Below, piece after piece: positions 1 to 12,180 of a DNA stretch of 64,000 nucleotides. How positions within the stretch are numbered: position 1 is the stretch's first letter; each line of letters begins with the position of its first letter. Below the pieces are notes generated by a model that saw only the letters and a program-made list of their open reading frames with translations, ran no database searches and had not been told where the DNA came from. A program made the translations under genes and the position numbers. Source of the DNA: Zychaea mexicana. Lineage: Eukaryota > Mucoromycota > Mucoromycetes > Mucorales > Lichtheimiaceae. Location: contig NW_026516706.1 in NCBI RefSeq assembly GCF_025766255.1, positions 186,001-250,000 of the forward strand, read 5' to 3'.

Positions 1-660
1 GTTATATGCAGCAGATATTATATAAAATGAAGGATTGTAGATATATGGCATGTCGCTCTTGCTCGCTTTTGCTATGTTGCGCAAAATAGATGTACATGTA
101 TGTATACAAGTGAATGTATGTACTCAAAATAGTCACGATAACAACTCCAAAATTCCGTCTTCTATATACCAAGATGAGATTCCGATGATTGCAGCACTGG
201 TAGCACTTTGATGGGGACGGTGTGTTAATGTAATGTTCTGGCTGAGTTAATGCTGCTGCTGTTGTTGTTGGTCTGTTCTTGGATACATGCGCGTTGGCTT
301 TTGTTGCTACGATGCCGTTGTTGTTGTTGTTGTTTAATTTTCTATCAGGACATGAAATACACAAAGCAGCAGCGCAAAATTGTCTGCAGCAGCACTTTAT
401 CCACACCACACTCAAGCTGATAATACATACATCCTCTTTTTGCCAAGCGTCCTCGCTCTTTATCTTGGGATTATCCTGCATATCCATTCTTTCACATCTG
501 GACAAAATCTCCTGGGCCGATCGGCATAAACAAGGAGATCAAAACAAAAAAAAAGAACTCAACAATGTATCTTCACTTAAAGAAGGCTACCCGGGAAAAA
601 AATAAAAACTTTGGCTGGTGCCTGTTCGAGGAGATCGTTGAGGAGGTTCACCTTTTTGAC
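1..660 (-). CDS. possible partial gene at left edge, unknown product
   Basis: On the minus strand, a segment at about 520-440 follows a cag acceptor and encodes a hydrophilic peptide (ILSRCERMDMQDNPKIKSE...). It ends at a GTATGT donor near 430. Further upstream, an ATG near 695 opens a Ser/Pro-rich stretch. Downstream on the minus strand there are Asn- and Thr-rich stretches near 250-340. No family is recognised and the exons were not joined into a convincing model. It could be the 5' part of a gene continuing off the window, or chance reading frames in low-complexity DNA. Confidence 0.2.
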
Positions 661-999
661 TCACTGAACCGTCAAGGGACGGGTGCCCATCCATTTGAGA
701 AGAGGGTTCAATATTACCATTATCTACTAACCTCTTCTGAGGCATGACAATTGCTTCTTCTTTTTTTCCGCTGCGTCAACGCGTGCCATCCATTATCCCT
801 TGCATTCACGCCCCTTTTCTTCTCCTTGCAGTCGCACCAGAAGAAGTAAGCACCAACAGCAGAACCGAAAACATTATTACTTCTATCAGTCGAGGCATAG
901 CAATGGTAATAAGCGCAATGTGTACGTAATCACATGGTAGTAGTAATAGCAAGAAAAAGTTGACCCTTCACTATCCCCTTGCTTACCCATCGTTTGGAC

Positions 1000-3900
1000 T
1001 TTTTAACGCTAAAACATAAAAAAAAGTACGTAGCATACATACACAAAATATGACCACATGGATGATATTCATCGACAGTAATGTATGATGTGTTTTTTGC
1101 TGATCATCCAACGAATTATTGGACATATAATATAACGACAAGGCGATCGACCCCCGATGCAATTACAGTACATGTGCATCCACAGGCGAATGAAAAATTC
1201 AGCACAACATCATACCCACCTATCTTACATATATCATTAACACTAAATACTATACACCATGTTATACACATGTGCATACTTTGGGCCACTTGTGCTGCTT
1301 GCCTGTTGTAAATAATAATACTACTTACAATATACACACACCTCATAATAGCTATTCTATTAGTGTCCCCTATCATGTTTATGTACATAAGTACGATGTC
1401 ATTAAACTAGCTCGCATGATTTGCTACATATTTCTGTAATATGTATGAGAGTATGTCTACATACGAAGAAGGTTCGATTCTCTGGTCCAGTTTGCATCCA
1501 AGTTGCTGCAATACGGCGTTTTGGATGTGTGCGTGCGTGGTGTATGTCGCATGGATCGCGTTTTTTTTTTCAGTTGGCTGGTGCGGCCATCCAAAGCACC
1601 GATCCGATGACCTAGGAGGTTAAATTTCATTATATTATTAGTATCTATAAATCATACAGCAGCGTTTCTCTACTGCTGTATACTAAATCATCAGTGCTGT
1701 AAATAGTGTATGCCTGTTGACAAATATGTATAACGCTCTCCTTTAATACTGACAAAAGCTCCAAATGTGTATGTAATATGATGTGTAAGGGAGCAAGAAG
1801 AGAAGGAGAAGGGGTTTACTGCTATGTACAGTAGCAGCTTCTAGTGTCTATTATTAATATTCACTACCACCTGTGTTTCTTATACTTGCTTGATCTTCAA
1901 TACGAGTTTCTTCTCTATCTTTCTTCTTATTATTCCATCATTGCCTCCCTCTATCACCTCTCTTACCAATTGAACTTTCGGGGCAAAGGGATTTTTAGGA
2001 TACTTAGTTTCGAGGGACCATCTGAACCCTTGAAAAAAAGGTGATATACATAGAAACTCATACAAAGAGCGAAAATACAGAAGCGCGAGTAAGTTCAGGT
2101 GAAAGGGGAGATAAGGGAGGTTGTATATCGAAGGACCCGTGTACTCCTCGTTTATATACACCCTTGGTGCTTCTTTCGTTTTGCTGTTGGGCTGGCGAGG
2201 AGGAATAAGGAAGAAAAGGAGCTTAGGAGAGAGAAATAAGGAAGTATATACTCATGTATTTCGGAAAGGTGCCCAAAGCACGTAGTATCAGTAGTGACCA
2301 GTACAATGCCAGAGCCATGAGGCTATTAATATTACTATCATTTAGCTTGTACTTTTGGGAGTAGTTATTATCGTAACACGGGTTTCTCTTTGACGTGACC
2401 CAACCACTCGTGTGCACTGCATTCAAATTGGCGGAAAAATGCTTAAATAATTACATGTTACTCGCATTTTGTAGGTCTGTTGACTTCACTATTAAGATTC
2501 TAATGCGCATTGTCATCGATATAATATGAATATGTAACAACATCATCGAGATCCTGGAGGAGCCACTTTTAAAACAGCAACCCTTAGAAGGGTATATCCA
2601 GGGGTTTGGCACAGTCGAGCTTGTTAAAAAAAAAGATAACGGGTCCAGCATACTCATAGGCCGGCTACACATAATGATGTCTGCCGGGAAAGTAAGTCGC
2701 ATGTTTTCGCACACATTCTCATGTATCATTTAGTGGAAAATCACCACTTTTAGACAGGCAACAATGATAGCAGCAACGACTTGATTGGTGATCAATAGAG
2801 TAATATGTATATATATATAATATGCTCGAAGCGCAATTTATATGCAATCTTGACCATCTTAAAGATGGTTTATTCACGCGATGAATCAACAGTCATGTTA
2901 TCCAGAACTGTAGATGGCTAGAGTCAGTTGTACGTTGTATTCTTCCTTTTCCACCTTTTCAGATAACAATGATGCATTGTTTGACAAGACAGAACTTATT
3001 ATTCCTTGTGGCGCACTAGTGGGCAATTAAAAAAAATATCGAGTATTTAAAGTATTGCAGTCTATGCTATTTGATTTTCGAAGAGGCTTATTCTGGTCCA
3101 GACATCCCTGTATCCGTGTTGTTTTAAGCTTCTTCCAATTTTAACCTGACAATTCTCCGGTATCGCTGTCGTTGCAAAGAGAAACAAGACTGCTACAGCA
3201 TTACATGGTACCGACCACTGACTCGCTTGTGTATTTTATGTAGGAGATACTGAACTAAAACGTAGTTCCAGCAACGGCTCTCACCCTCCAAAAATCAAAG
3301 TGATAATCAGATAGAAAAAAGCAAGAGTACTCTAAATATAGTTTATGAAGGCTGACCTTGATGCTTAGTTATAGTTAATCGTTTTATTGTAATACATACC
3401 AGTCTCGCGATATTGCTTGTGCATAATGTAGTTTCGCTTGCTCAAAATCTGCTCACAGGTAATAACCCAAGTAGTATCCTTTTAATTAAGCATTAAGCTT
3501 AGAAGATAACGTTTCTTAAGATGTTACATATGCCAAATAAAGTGTGAAGTAGCTTGTTTTTAACAAAAATAAACAGGCTGTTGCTTGAAAGACTGCTATA
3601 ATAATTAAAAGTTAATATGTAAAGGTCTGTGGTATGACTTTTATGGAGGATTCACTATATATCGTTCTTTTTCTTCTTTCTCCTTGCGAGAAGTGAGCAC
3701 GATAACTAAATATTTATAAACTGGTGATAGGAGATATTCAAGGAACAAAAAGACATGGTAGTATTCAGGACAAATGCCTACTTCACTTGATTCCTTACGA
3801 CTCATGATATAAATATGACTAATGTAGTTACAAATTATCACAGAGTGCGCCATATCCACAACCGATTAGAGAAATTGGGGATATTAGGCGCTGTTGATCA

Positions 3901-5676
3901 ATTCGTTATCAATGCTCAGCACTGTGTTTGTCAGCGGCTGATAAAATGGCGTACCATATCCCGGACTACAATAAAATGAGTGGGGGTGGGGTTTCTTGGG
4001 GTTTAAACTATGTCATTGACGTTGTGCTCAAAGAGAAAAACCAGTATCATACACATGCAATAGTTATAAATCGTATTGAAGAAATGATATCTAGACAGAG
4101 TATACATAACATGAAAGATACTAAGCATATCATATGTGCTACCTTGACGACATTTCAGAATTGCCATAGCAAAACTTGTATTATTGAGGAACTTACCATT
4201 AAAATGCCTTTGAGAGAGCAGAGTAGCTAACGCGCGGTGGAGAAAGCTGAACCAGAGCGTCATCGCCAGGATGAAGTTTTGCATATTGGCGCTGCGTTTT
4301 TGTATTGTGATATGCTTCAAATTTTATACTGCGCAAATCAGCTGTATCAAAAAGGCGCTCATTGCAATACTGCGTATAACTGTGCCCATAGTAATTGCAG
4401 ATTCACCATCAATGCAAGATCGTATTCGTCTTTTAGGCGAAATCTGCCTCCCGCCAACGTGCTCTACCTGTATCCAGCATCGCTCGAATTATCGATCTAA
4501 CGCCACAATCAGTCCACACAGCATCACCCTCACACCCACCCGAATACACACGATGTGCTGATCCCGCCTTTTGATCTCTCTACCTATTCTTTTCCTCCTT
4601 TATATCTTAGGTCACGCCATCCCATTAGTAGATTGATTGGACCTTACGTTTCCTCTTATCCCGTCGCCTGTTTTCCAGCCGAAGCACCACTTTCTATTTA
4701 TGTATGTACATTTGTCTTGAATACTGCACCGCAAGGAAGCGACAAGAATGCGAAATGCGACCGTTATATAGCCTCTTACTAAATAAGCTATAATCTAAAG
4801 AAAAATGTATGCTGCTCTCATCATTGAGAAGGCATCATAAGGTAGCTTATTACAGCGCGCAAAGTAAATAAAAGCTCAGATACAATTTGCTCGTAGAAGC
4901 AACAAGAAATAATCTGTCTTTAGGACAAGAAAGCATCAGCATCAAATTGATGAAATTCTTCTCTTCATCTTCTTTACATCCTTTTTTCACGCCCGCTCTT
5001 TTCCTTAGTCGTCTTGTTTTGCTTCATGAGCTACAGATGTCGACGGTAGCTGAAATGGCTAAAGGGTCTCTCGTTCCAAAAGTCAAGCCATATACAACAA
5101 ATTTGTTTATTCGCATGTACTTCTCTTTTATCGTGATTTCTGTGGGTCTGAACTATGTCAAGCTATACTTGGTCAACATAACTTATCAGCACCAGCACCA
5201 TACCCTCCTCCTTCTCTCGTTTCCATGAACGACAAAGGCCGATGGTAACCAAAGTGATATAAAAGAACCCGCTTAAAAAGCCAAGTCATCCACAACTTAG
5301 TTCTTTTGCATCAGTTTAATATGTTTTCTGGGGGTACACAGGTCAAGGTACACTTGGATAACATCGCTTATTAAGCACCATGCTTGACAAATGGTGTGGG
5401 TCTGGAATGGCCCGAGCTCAGAGGACGCAAATATCACTTCATATGTGTGTGTGTGTGGACTGGAAATATACATGATACAGTACGCTAGCGGACATTCATT
5501 TATCCTGCTTCAGTCATTTAATGAATTTGTCATCTAAAGCTGTGTGAGTGTACCGCGTTCATGTGTATTTAACTTTTTGGCTTCTTTTTTATCTTTTTCT
5601 CTCTTCACTCCTCTTCTTTTCTTCTTTACTGCCGATAACCTCAAAATCCGCGTTCTTGTCTTTGCTCAATCAAATA
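1000..5676. other. AT-rich gene-poor region
   Basis: No gene could be built here. Open frames are short and low in complexity. Two stretches look less random: 2530-2690 (plus), a peptide-like run ending at a GTAAGT donor, and 3928-4230 (plus), a 100-codon frame without a recognised domain. Two diverged copies of a short motif lie at about 5150-5205 and 5335-5385. The right end serves as promoter for the glutathione synthetase gene. Confidence 0.5.
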
Positions 5677-8203
5677 ATGACGTACCCACCATCGCAATCG
5701 GATGCAGATCGCGAGGCTTTACTAACTGATGCCATTGACTGGGCACAAGCGCATGGCCTTCTGGTTCGACCGTCTCAGGACAAAGTTGCCGATTTTGCTA
5801 ATCACAGTCTGGTGACGCACGCCCCTTTTACCCTTTACCCGACACCCTTCCCGCGCGCAGAGTTCGAAAAGGCAAAGGGGCTGCAACAGCCCTGGAACAC
5901 CCTTATTCATAAACTGAGCGAGGACGATGCTCTTATCTCTGAAGTTATGGAGTCGTAAGTGTATTAGGGATTGTTGTGCTTTCCAAGTGTGTGCGTTGCT
6001 GAGTAAGGGGCTAGGAATTAAGACAAGATGGGGTGAGGAAGAGGAGTATGTGCGTGAGTACTTTGTATATGTATTGAGAGGGACGAGATCGGGTGAGAGG
6101 AGTGAGAACCATAGCCTCCCCGGAGGATTAGAAAAAGAAACTGATGCAATTGCACTGATTAGACTGTCAGAGGTTGATGATTTCATGCAAAAACTGTACG
6201 ATATATACCTCAAAGTGAAGGAAGAAGGCGTTGCGCAGGTACGCTAATTCTCGCCCGCTCTGGGGGATATGAAGGAGAAATAGAGAGATCAGGAAGAGCA
6301 ACGGTGAATAAAAAGGATAGAGACTAAGAATGAGGAGAGAGAACAAGGAGGATGTTTTATCCCAGTATGTGCGCGTTCTCGTCATTTCATCTTTTGATAC
6401 TGAAACAAAAAACTTTGTTGTCGTCGATAGAAAGCCTCTCTGGGCATCCATCGTTGCGATTATCTGCTCCATGCTGAACCAGGCGCTGATGCAAAGACTG
6501 CACGTATACAGCAAGTAGAATTTAATACGATTGCATCGAGTTTCGGCAGTTTAAGCACATGGACTAGCAAATTACACAGGTTTGTGTAGCACTTGTCTTT
6601 CCACCAAATGATGTCAAGTCTTCTGACGATGATTGGCTCCTATTTCGTGGGACCTGCGCACACCACACTACATCTATTTTGTGTGTGTTATGCAGATATC
6701 TGTTACAGGCTTCTGAGCGATATGCCGGCGGACTAATCAACATAGATCAACTACCCGAAAATCGCTCTATCCAAGCGATTGCCGGTGGCATCGCTAGTGC
6801 TTGGAAACTCTATGGCAACCCCAAGTAAGCATCCTAAATATTGTTTTATAGTTACACGTCTGTTTATGATTCTGATTGTGTGCGGGTGATGATGTTGTTT
6901 GTTTTAGTGCACGTGTCATGATGGTTGTGCAGCCAGGCGAACGCAACGCGTTTGATCAGCGATGGATAGAATATGAGCTATTAGAAAGGTATTTCTTTAC
7001 AAAGCTAGTTTGGGTTGGCTTAGCATGGGCGACCATACATGTGGAAAGTTCAATGCTTACCGGTAATTTCACAATTCACCATAGTCACGGCATCCGCTTA
7101 TTGCGTCGCACATTAGAGGAAATTGAGGACAGTGGGAAACTCGATGCAAAATCCAAAACTTTGACAATGTAAGTCTTTTTCGCTTAGTTCATGTAGGTGA
7201 TTATTCGAGTTATCCGTAACGCATGCTTCTATATAGTGAGGGTCATGAAATTGCGGTCGCATATTTCCGTTCTGGGTATGCTCCAACGGATTTCCCGTCA
7301 CACAAGGTACAATTTAGAAAAAAGGCACCCGGACCTCAGAGGGGTAGAGGCTAGCAAAGTTTTGGTTTGGCGGGAAAAATGTACGGATGGGCACATGGCA
7401 CTAGCATAACTCCATACATCCCGTATACAAAACCAACAACAACGTTTACGTCGCACCATTGTCACGTGGGGTGACCCTCACTGCTACTGCAATATTAACT
7501 TCTATGGTTAATGACTTCTTATTTTTTCTTTCAGGAATGGGCAGCAAGACTCAAAGTAGAGCGATCCCTTTCGATTAAATGCCCTACTGTCGCATATCAA
7601 ATCGTTGGTGCCAAAAAGGTTCAGCAACTGCTCTCCGTTCCTGGACGATTGGAACGCTATGTCGATGTTTATACTGCAGAACTTTTGCGCGAATCATTCA
7701 CTGGTCTCTACCCTTTCGACAGTTCACCACAAGGCCAGCAGGCATACAAATTGGCATTGCAAAGCCCCGAACGCTTTGTCATGAAGCCTCAACGTGAAGG
7801 CGGTGGCAACAATATTTACGGCGATGATATCGTCGAAGCATTGAATAAATTGTCAAATGAGGAACGCACAGCATTTATCCTCATGGAATTGATACGTAGC
7901 CCGCCGTTAGAGAATTTGATGGTGCGTGAAGGCAAGCTGATTGAAGGAGAAGTTGCCAGCGAGCTTGGCATCTATGGCATTTATCTAAAGTAAGTTCCGG
8001 TTTAACCTGCCGTTGATAGTGTGGCTGTACGGTTATATTGGGAAGTTAACCTGAGCTGATGAAATATCTCTGTTATTAGTGATGGTGACAAGGCCAGCGT
8101 GAATGAGATCGGAGGGCATTTGCTTCGTACTAAGGCACATGCAACAAAAGAGGGTGGTGTTGCTGCAGGTTTTGCTGTTATTGACAGCCCACTGTTAGTA
8201 TGA
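5677..8203 (+). CDS. glutathione synthetase, 9 exons
   Basis: Catalyses ATP-dependent ligation of glycine to gamma-glutamylcysteine, the last step of glutathione synthesis, in the cytosol. Exons: 5677-5954, 6163-6238, 6431-6579, 6696-6824, 6908-6988, 7085-7168, 7237-7306, 7535-7989, 8080-8203. All junctions keep frame and give 481 residues, the usual eukaryotic length (about 470-490). Family landmarks in order are an N-terminal helical part, LGIHRCDYLLH (usually ...RSDY...), QQVEFNTIASSFG, AVAYFRSGYAPTDFPSH, and the glycine-rich ATP/substrate loop KPQREGGGNNIYG. The C-terminus is NEIGGHLLRTKAHATKEGGVAAGFAVIDSPLLV. The start is the first in-frame ATG of the conserved N-terminus; an upstream in-frame ATG at 5548 would add a Leu/Phe-rich leader that the family does not have. 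It belongs to the eukaryotic GSH2 type, unrelated to bacterial GshB. Confidence 0.96.
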
Positions 8204-9739
8204 CGGTGATGATACTTTTTTTTGCTCACTTAAATTAAACAATTGTAGTTCAATGTATTCTATATGTTTCAACTCTCTCCTTGAACTTTTATGTATATAA
8301 TTGGTCATTGTTGATGCATATACTGTGTTTGGCTTTGTTCGGGCGTATCATAGTTAAAATGGGGTTTTCGTGATATTAATCCACCCCGATAATCCCTAAT
8401 AAACGATTCCTTTGGAGCTCATACAGCTTCCTTGGTTTTTACCTGCCGCGTAAAGTGTCGAGAAAATGGACACTTTGGTTTGTAAATGCCTAAAGTGAAA
8501 CGTAAAGTTCGACAGCAAAACACAGTTTTTTAGAGTTTCTTTCTCCCATTCTTACCATTATATGAACACTCTGGGTTGCAACTACCCAGTTTCACAACAT
8601 ACGTTTATAGAGAACCATGAAGTTTGCTGCTGTATATAACAACTAATAATTGAACACGACGCACTTTCGCCAGAATTCACAAAAGTACCCAGCACAAAAC
8701 AGACTAGAATTACCATTTCCTCGCCATTGAAGGCTTTTAAGCGATGTATCATGGAGCCAGAAAATAACCTGCACAAAATGCCCACTCCAATAGTAGTATT
8801 GCTGGTATACACTTATGTGACCATGGAAGCATCTTGTACTATATTTAGCGATTCGTTGTAGAACAGTGTGCGTTGAATCTAGGTTATAAAACAATAGAAC
8901 ATCGAAATCATAACATACATATTACACAACAAGCCGGCAGCAATTGAACTACCTGTACCAGTAATAGGGTTCTGTATTACGGAAAGGGTGTTGTAAGCAC
9001 TGAAAACAGAATAGTAGATAAAAGGTGTGTACAATCACAAGTGTAACGCGTAGCCATAGCAGTTCAATATCACGAAAACAGCAATTGTTATATTTATGTG
9101 CCTTTTTAATTCATTTGAAGCTGCCAAGTGGGGGTTATAGTACGAATATAGAATTAGTATGCAGTTGTTTGGTCTCTTGAGCAGAACAGCGCAATACGAC
9201 CTTTGTGTTCTCCGGATAGCGAATACTGATGGAGTCTCCGGTTATTCCCCGGACCTTGAAGCTTTATGTAGGCTGTGAGCCTAGAACTATACTCGCATAC
9301 TTATAACGAACCTGTTTCAAAAAATTATCGAGATAAATATGGAAAGAAACAGGGGTGGATGCAGGCTAGCAGGTTCGCTAAGGATCTTTAATGCTGACCT
9401 ATCATTCACACTTGATTATTCCAAAGCTTATAGCACCTTCCAAGAGCGTAGAAGTTTAGGCAACATCGACCTTTTTGCTACTGTAACAACATACACGAGA
9501 GACCTTTCTTAAAGAAAAACAGCTTTATCTGATCGCGCATCAACTGATGCAGTCCCTCATTAATATGAACCTGTCCATTTGTGTTACCTCGGTGACGTCT
9601 GTTATTGGTGATATCGCGTGTGCTTCACATATAATCAATTTTCGACAGGCACCCGATTTTTTTTTTTTAAAAAAAGCGCTCCCTGTTTCCCTTTTTTCTT
9701 TTCTCTCTTAAAAACTCAAAGTTCATCTGAATTGCAGAA
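8204..9739. other. intergenic, calmodulin promoter side
   Basis: 1.5 kb with only short frames. The right part holds poly-T/poly-A tracts (about 9658-9675 and 9785-9797) and CT-rich stretches just upstream of the calmodulin start, typical of strong fungal promoters. No RNA gene was recognised. Confidence 0.5.
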
Positions 9740-10752
9740 ATGGTAAACTATAAAGTTATCTTATATTTCGTTTACCCATCGCTTTTGAAAAAAAAAGTTG
9801 AAAGAGCACCCACTTTAACTCGAGAAAAAAGGAAGAAGGAATTGCCCAACTGCTACCACAATTACATTTCTAAAAACCCCACCCGAGAAAACAAGAACTC
9901 GAACAAAGAAAGTAGCTGATGCAGTATGTGTACACTAGGCTGATCAACTTACCGAAGAGCAAATCACCGAGTTCCGCGAAGCTTTCTCGCTTTTTGACAA
10001 AGATAACGATGGTTCCATTACCACCAAGGAGTTGGGTACCGTGATGCGCTCCCTCAACTTGAACCCTACCGAGGCTGAGCTTCAGGATATGGTAATAGAA
10101 CAGCGACAAGAGTTCTTTTTCTTTCTGGAGGAGTGCAAGGAGGGAAAAGGAGTATCGCGTGTGCTTGTGTTGTATATATGTATATAGAGAGGCGATTATT
10201 AGCCTTGGGGGAAGAAGAGGGAGAGAAGCGTATGAAATAGTATGGTTACTGACAAAGTCAGTGGGATACTTTATATAGGTCAACGAAGTTGATAGCGATG
10301 GCAACGGTACTATTGATTTCAGCGAGTTTTTGACCATGTTGGCAAGGTATGCTTTTGTTTTACGCGTTGAGAACAACATGCTGCTTTGGCTTGTATTGAT
10401 ATCATTCTTTTTCATTGCTGTTGTTGTTGAATATTAGAAAAATGAAGGATACCGACTCCCAGGAGGAGATCCAGGAAGCTTTCAAGGTCTTTGACAAGGA
10501 TGGCAACGGTTACATTTCGGCAGCTGAGCTGCGTCATGTCATGACTTCCTTGGGTGAAAAGCTTTCGGAGGAAGAAGTCGACGAAATGATTCGTGAGGCT
10601 GACATTGACCAGGATGGTCAGATAAATTACGAAGAGTTTGTCAAGATGATGGTAATGTATTACGATTGCGCTATGCAAGTTGTTCAAAGCAAGTATTGTT
10701 GATTGGTACACGTTATTAACTTATTTTGTGTCTCCTTCAGATGTCGAAATAA
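9740..10752 (+). CDS. calmodulin, 5 exons
   Basis: Ca2+ sensor that binds and activates kinases, phosphatase and other targets. Exons: 9740-9742 (ATG only), 9939-10091, 10279-10346, 10438-10651, 10741-10752. The spliced frame is 149 residues including Met, the canonical calmodulin length. Four EF-hands are visible, including [36 protein letters not shown] and [12 protein letters not shown]. The protein ends ...EEFVKMMMSK, as in other fungal calmodulins. The first intron directly after the start codon and the last 12-nt exon are small but in phase, and the N-terminus [20 protein letters not shown] supports them. It is followed by a 3' region with a CA-rich tract near 10850. Confidence 0.98.
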
Positions 10753-11240
10753 ACCTGGTAATGAATGATTTTGTCCCGGCCACACTAAGCTTATATACCT
10801 TTTACTGGGGTTCCTAGCAAGATTATTTTAAAAACATACTCACCAACACACACACACATATACTCAACAACATCAAATCCACACCTCTTTTAAGACTATA
10901 TATCTTCCACCTACAACAATCAATCAATAGCCAACAATAAATTTTAAATGCGCTCTTTTTACTTTTTTTGGATCGCGTCTTCGAAGGCATTTGTAATTGG
11001 GTTTTTTTTAAGAAGGGACGTCAACTATCATGAGGTATGAGGGGAAAGGAAAGCAAGAATCATATGTGGCGAGAGAGGGGAAAAGGTTAAGATTAATGCG
11101 TCAAATATGAATAAAAATGAGCCACCTTGCAATTCGCTGCAAGTGAAACACCGAAACCTTCATTTGCACCGTTTTCACAAACGCAACTCTCTTTTCCCCA
11201 GCTCTTTTATCCCATTCCTGCATTGTAATAAACATCTACT

Positions 11241-12084
11241 ATGCGTGCCTACATTTATGATACTGCAGATACTTCGGACCAACGGGAAGCTCACGACACT
11301 GGCATTAACAAAAGTGTCGAGGACTTAAAGCGTATTGGTGTCTTGTACTGGCGATTCAGTGGCCCTACTGCCCTTGACGATTTGAATGCTTTGGCCAAGG
11401 AAAGAGACTATAAGAATCGTGATCAGGTACGTATCTGTAACAGTCGCTCAACTTTTCTTCAATTTCTGACTTTGGGGTCATGGCAATAGATTGTTGTCTC
11501 TCCCGAGGTAATGGGCGACGTCTACGAAGAGAAAGTGAAAATGTTCTTTGCCGAGTAAGTCCAATACATAGGACATGAATAAGTCGGCTGTTTTTGAAAC
11601 TAATTGTATGCATTAACGTATATTTAGACATCTTCATGAAGACGAAGAAATCCGTTATGTGCTTGATGGCACTGGCTTTTTTGATGTCCGAGACCAAGAA
11701 GATGTGTGGATCCGGATCCAGGTTGAAAAGGATGATATGCTTGTCTTGGTAAGGTTTTTGTGCTTTTCGTACAACATGTTGTTTTACGATCACCATGCAT
11801 GCTAAAGTTCCTCTACATTGTATATGTTACAGCCTGCAGGTATCTATCACCGCTTCACATCCGACACTAAGAACTATATAAAGGCTTTGCGTCTTTTCAA
11901 GGATGAACCCAAGTGGGTTGCTATCAACCGTAAGTTCTTTCACGTTTGGATGTCATATGGCTTGACTCTCACCAGATATAGCGTGATCACTGATGAAAAT
12001 TTCGTAATTGTAACCTGTACAATAGGTCCTGACGCAGATGACAACTCGTACCGAAGCGAATATCTCCATACTATTAAAACATAA
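11241..12084 (+). CDS. acireductone dioxygenase (methionine salvage), 5 exons
   Basis: Metal-dependent dioxygenase of the cupin fold. It converts acireductone to 2-keto-4-methylthiobutyrate and formate (Fe form) in the methionine salvage pathway. Exons: 11241-11426, 11490-11554, 11628-11748, 11833-11929, 12026-12084, giving 175 residues; the family is about 180. The metal ligands of the H-x-H-x(n)-E...H pattern are present in [23 protein letters not shown] and in [13 protein letters not shown]. The N-terminus ([20 protein letters not shown]) is also family-like. Its start lies about 490 bp downstream of the calmodulin stop, on the same strand. It ends tail-to-tail with VPS35, the two stop codons being about 97 bp apart. 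Confidence 0.95.
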
Positions 12085-12180
12085 ATGAAATTTTACCACT
12101 TTCACAACCCTGTAATAAGTTTCGTTTTTTCTTTTGTTTTTCTTGATTTTATTTGGTGTATGATGAGGGGAAAGATTGGA

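Noticed and set aside
1455..1495. B-box-like GGTTCGATTC suggesting a tRNA
   Set aside because: Flanking bases do not form a T-stem, and no acceptor or anticodon arm can be drawn.
4887..5228. 113-codon plus frame upstream of glutathione synthetase
   Set aside because: Phe/Ser/Leu-rich translation of pyrimidine-rich promoter DNA; no domain.
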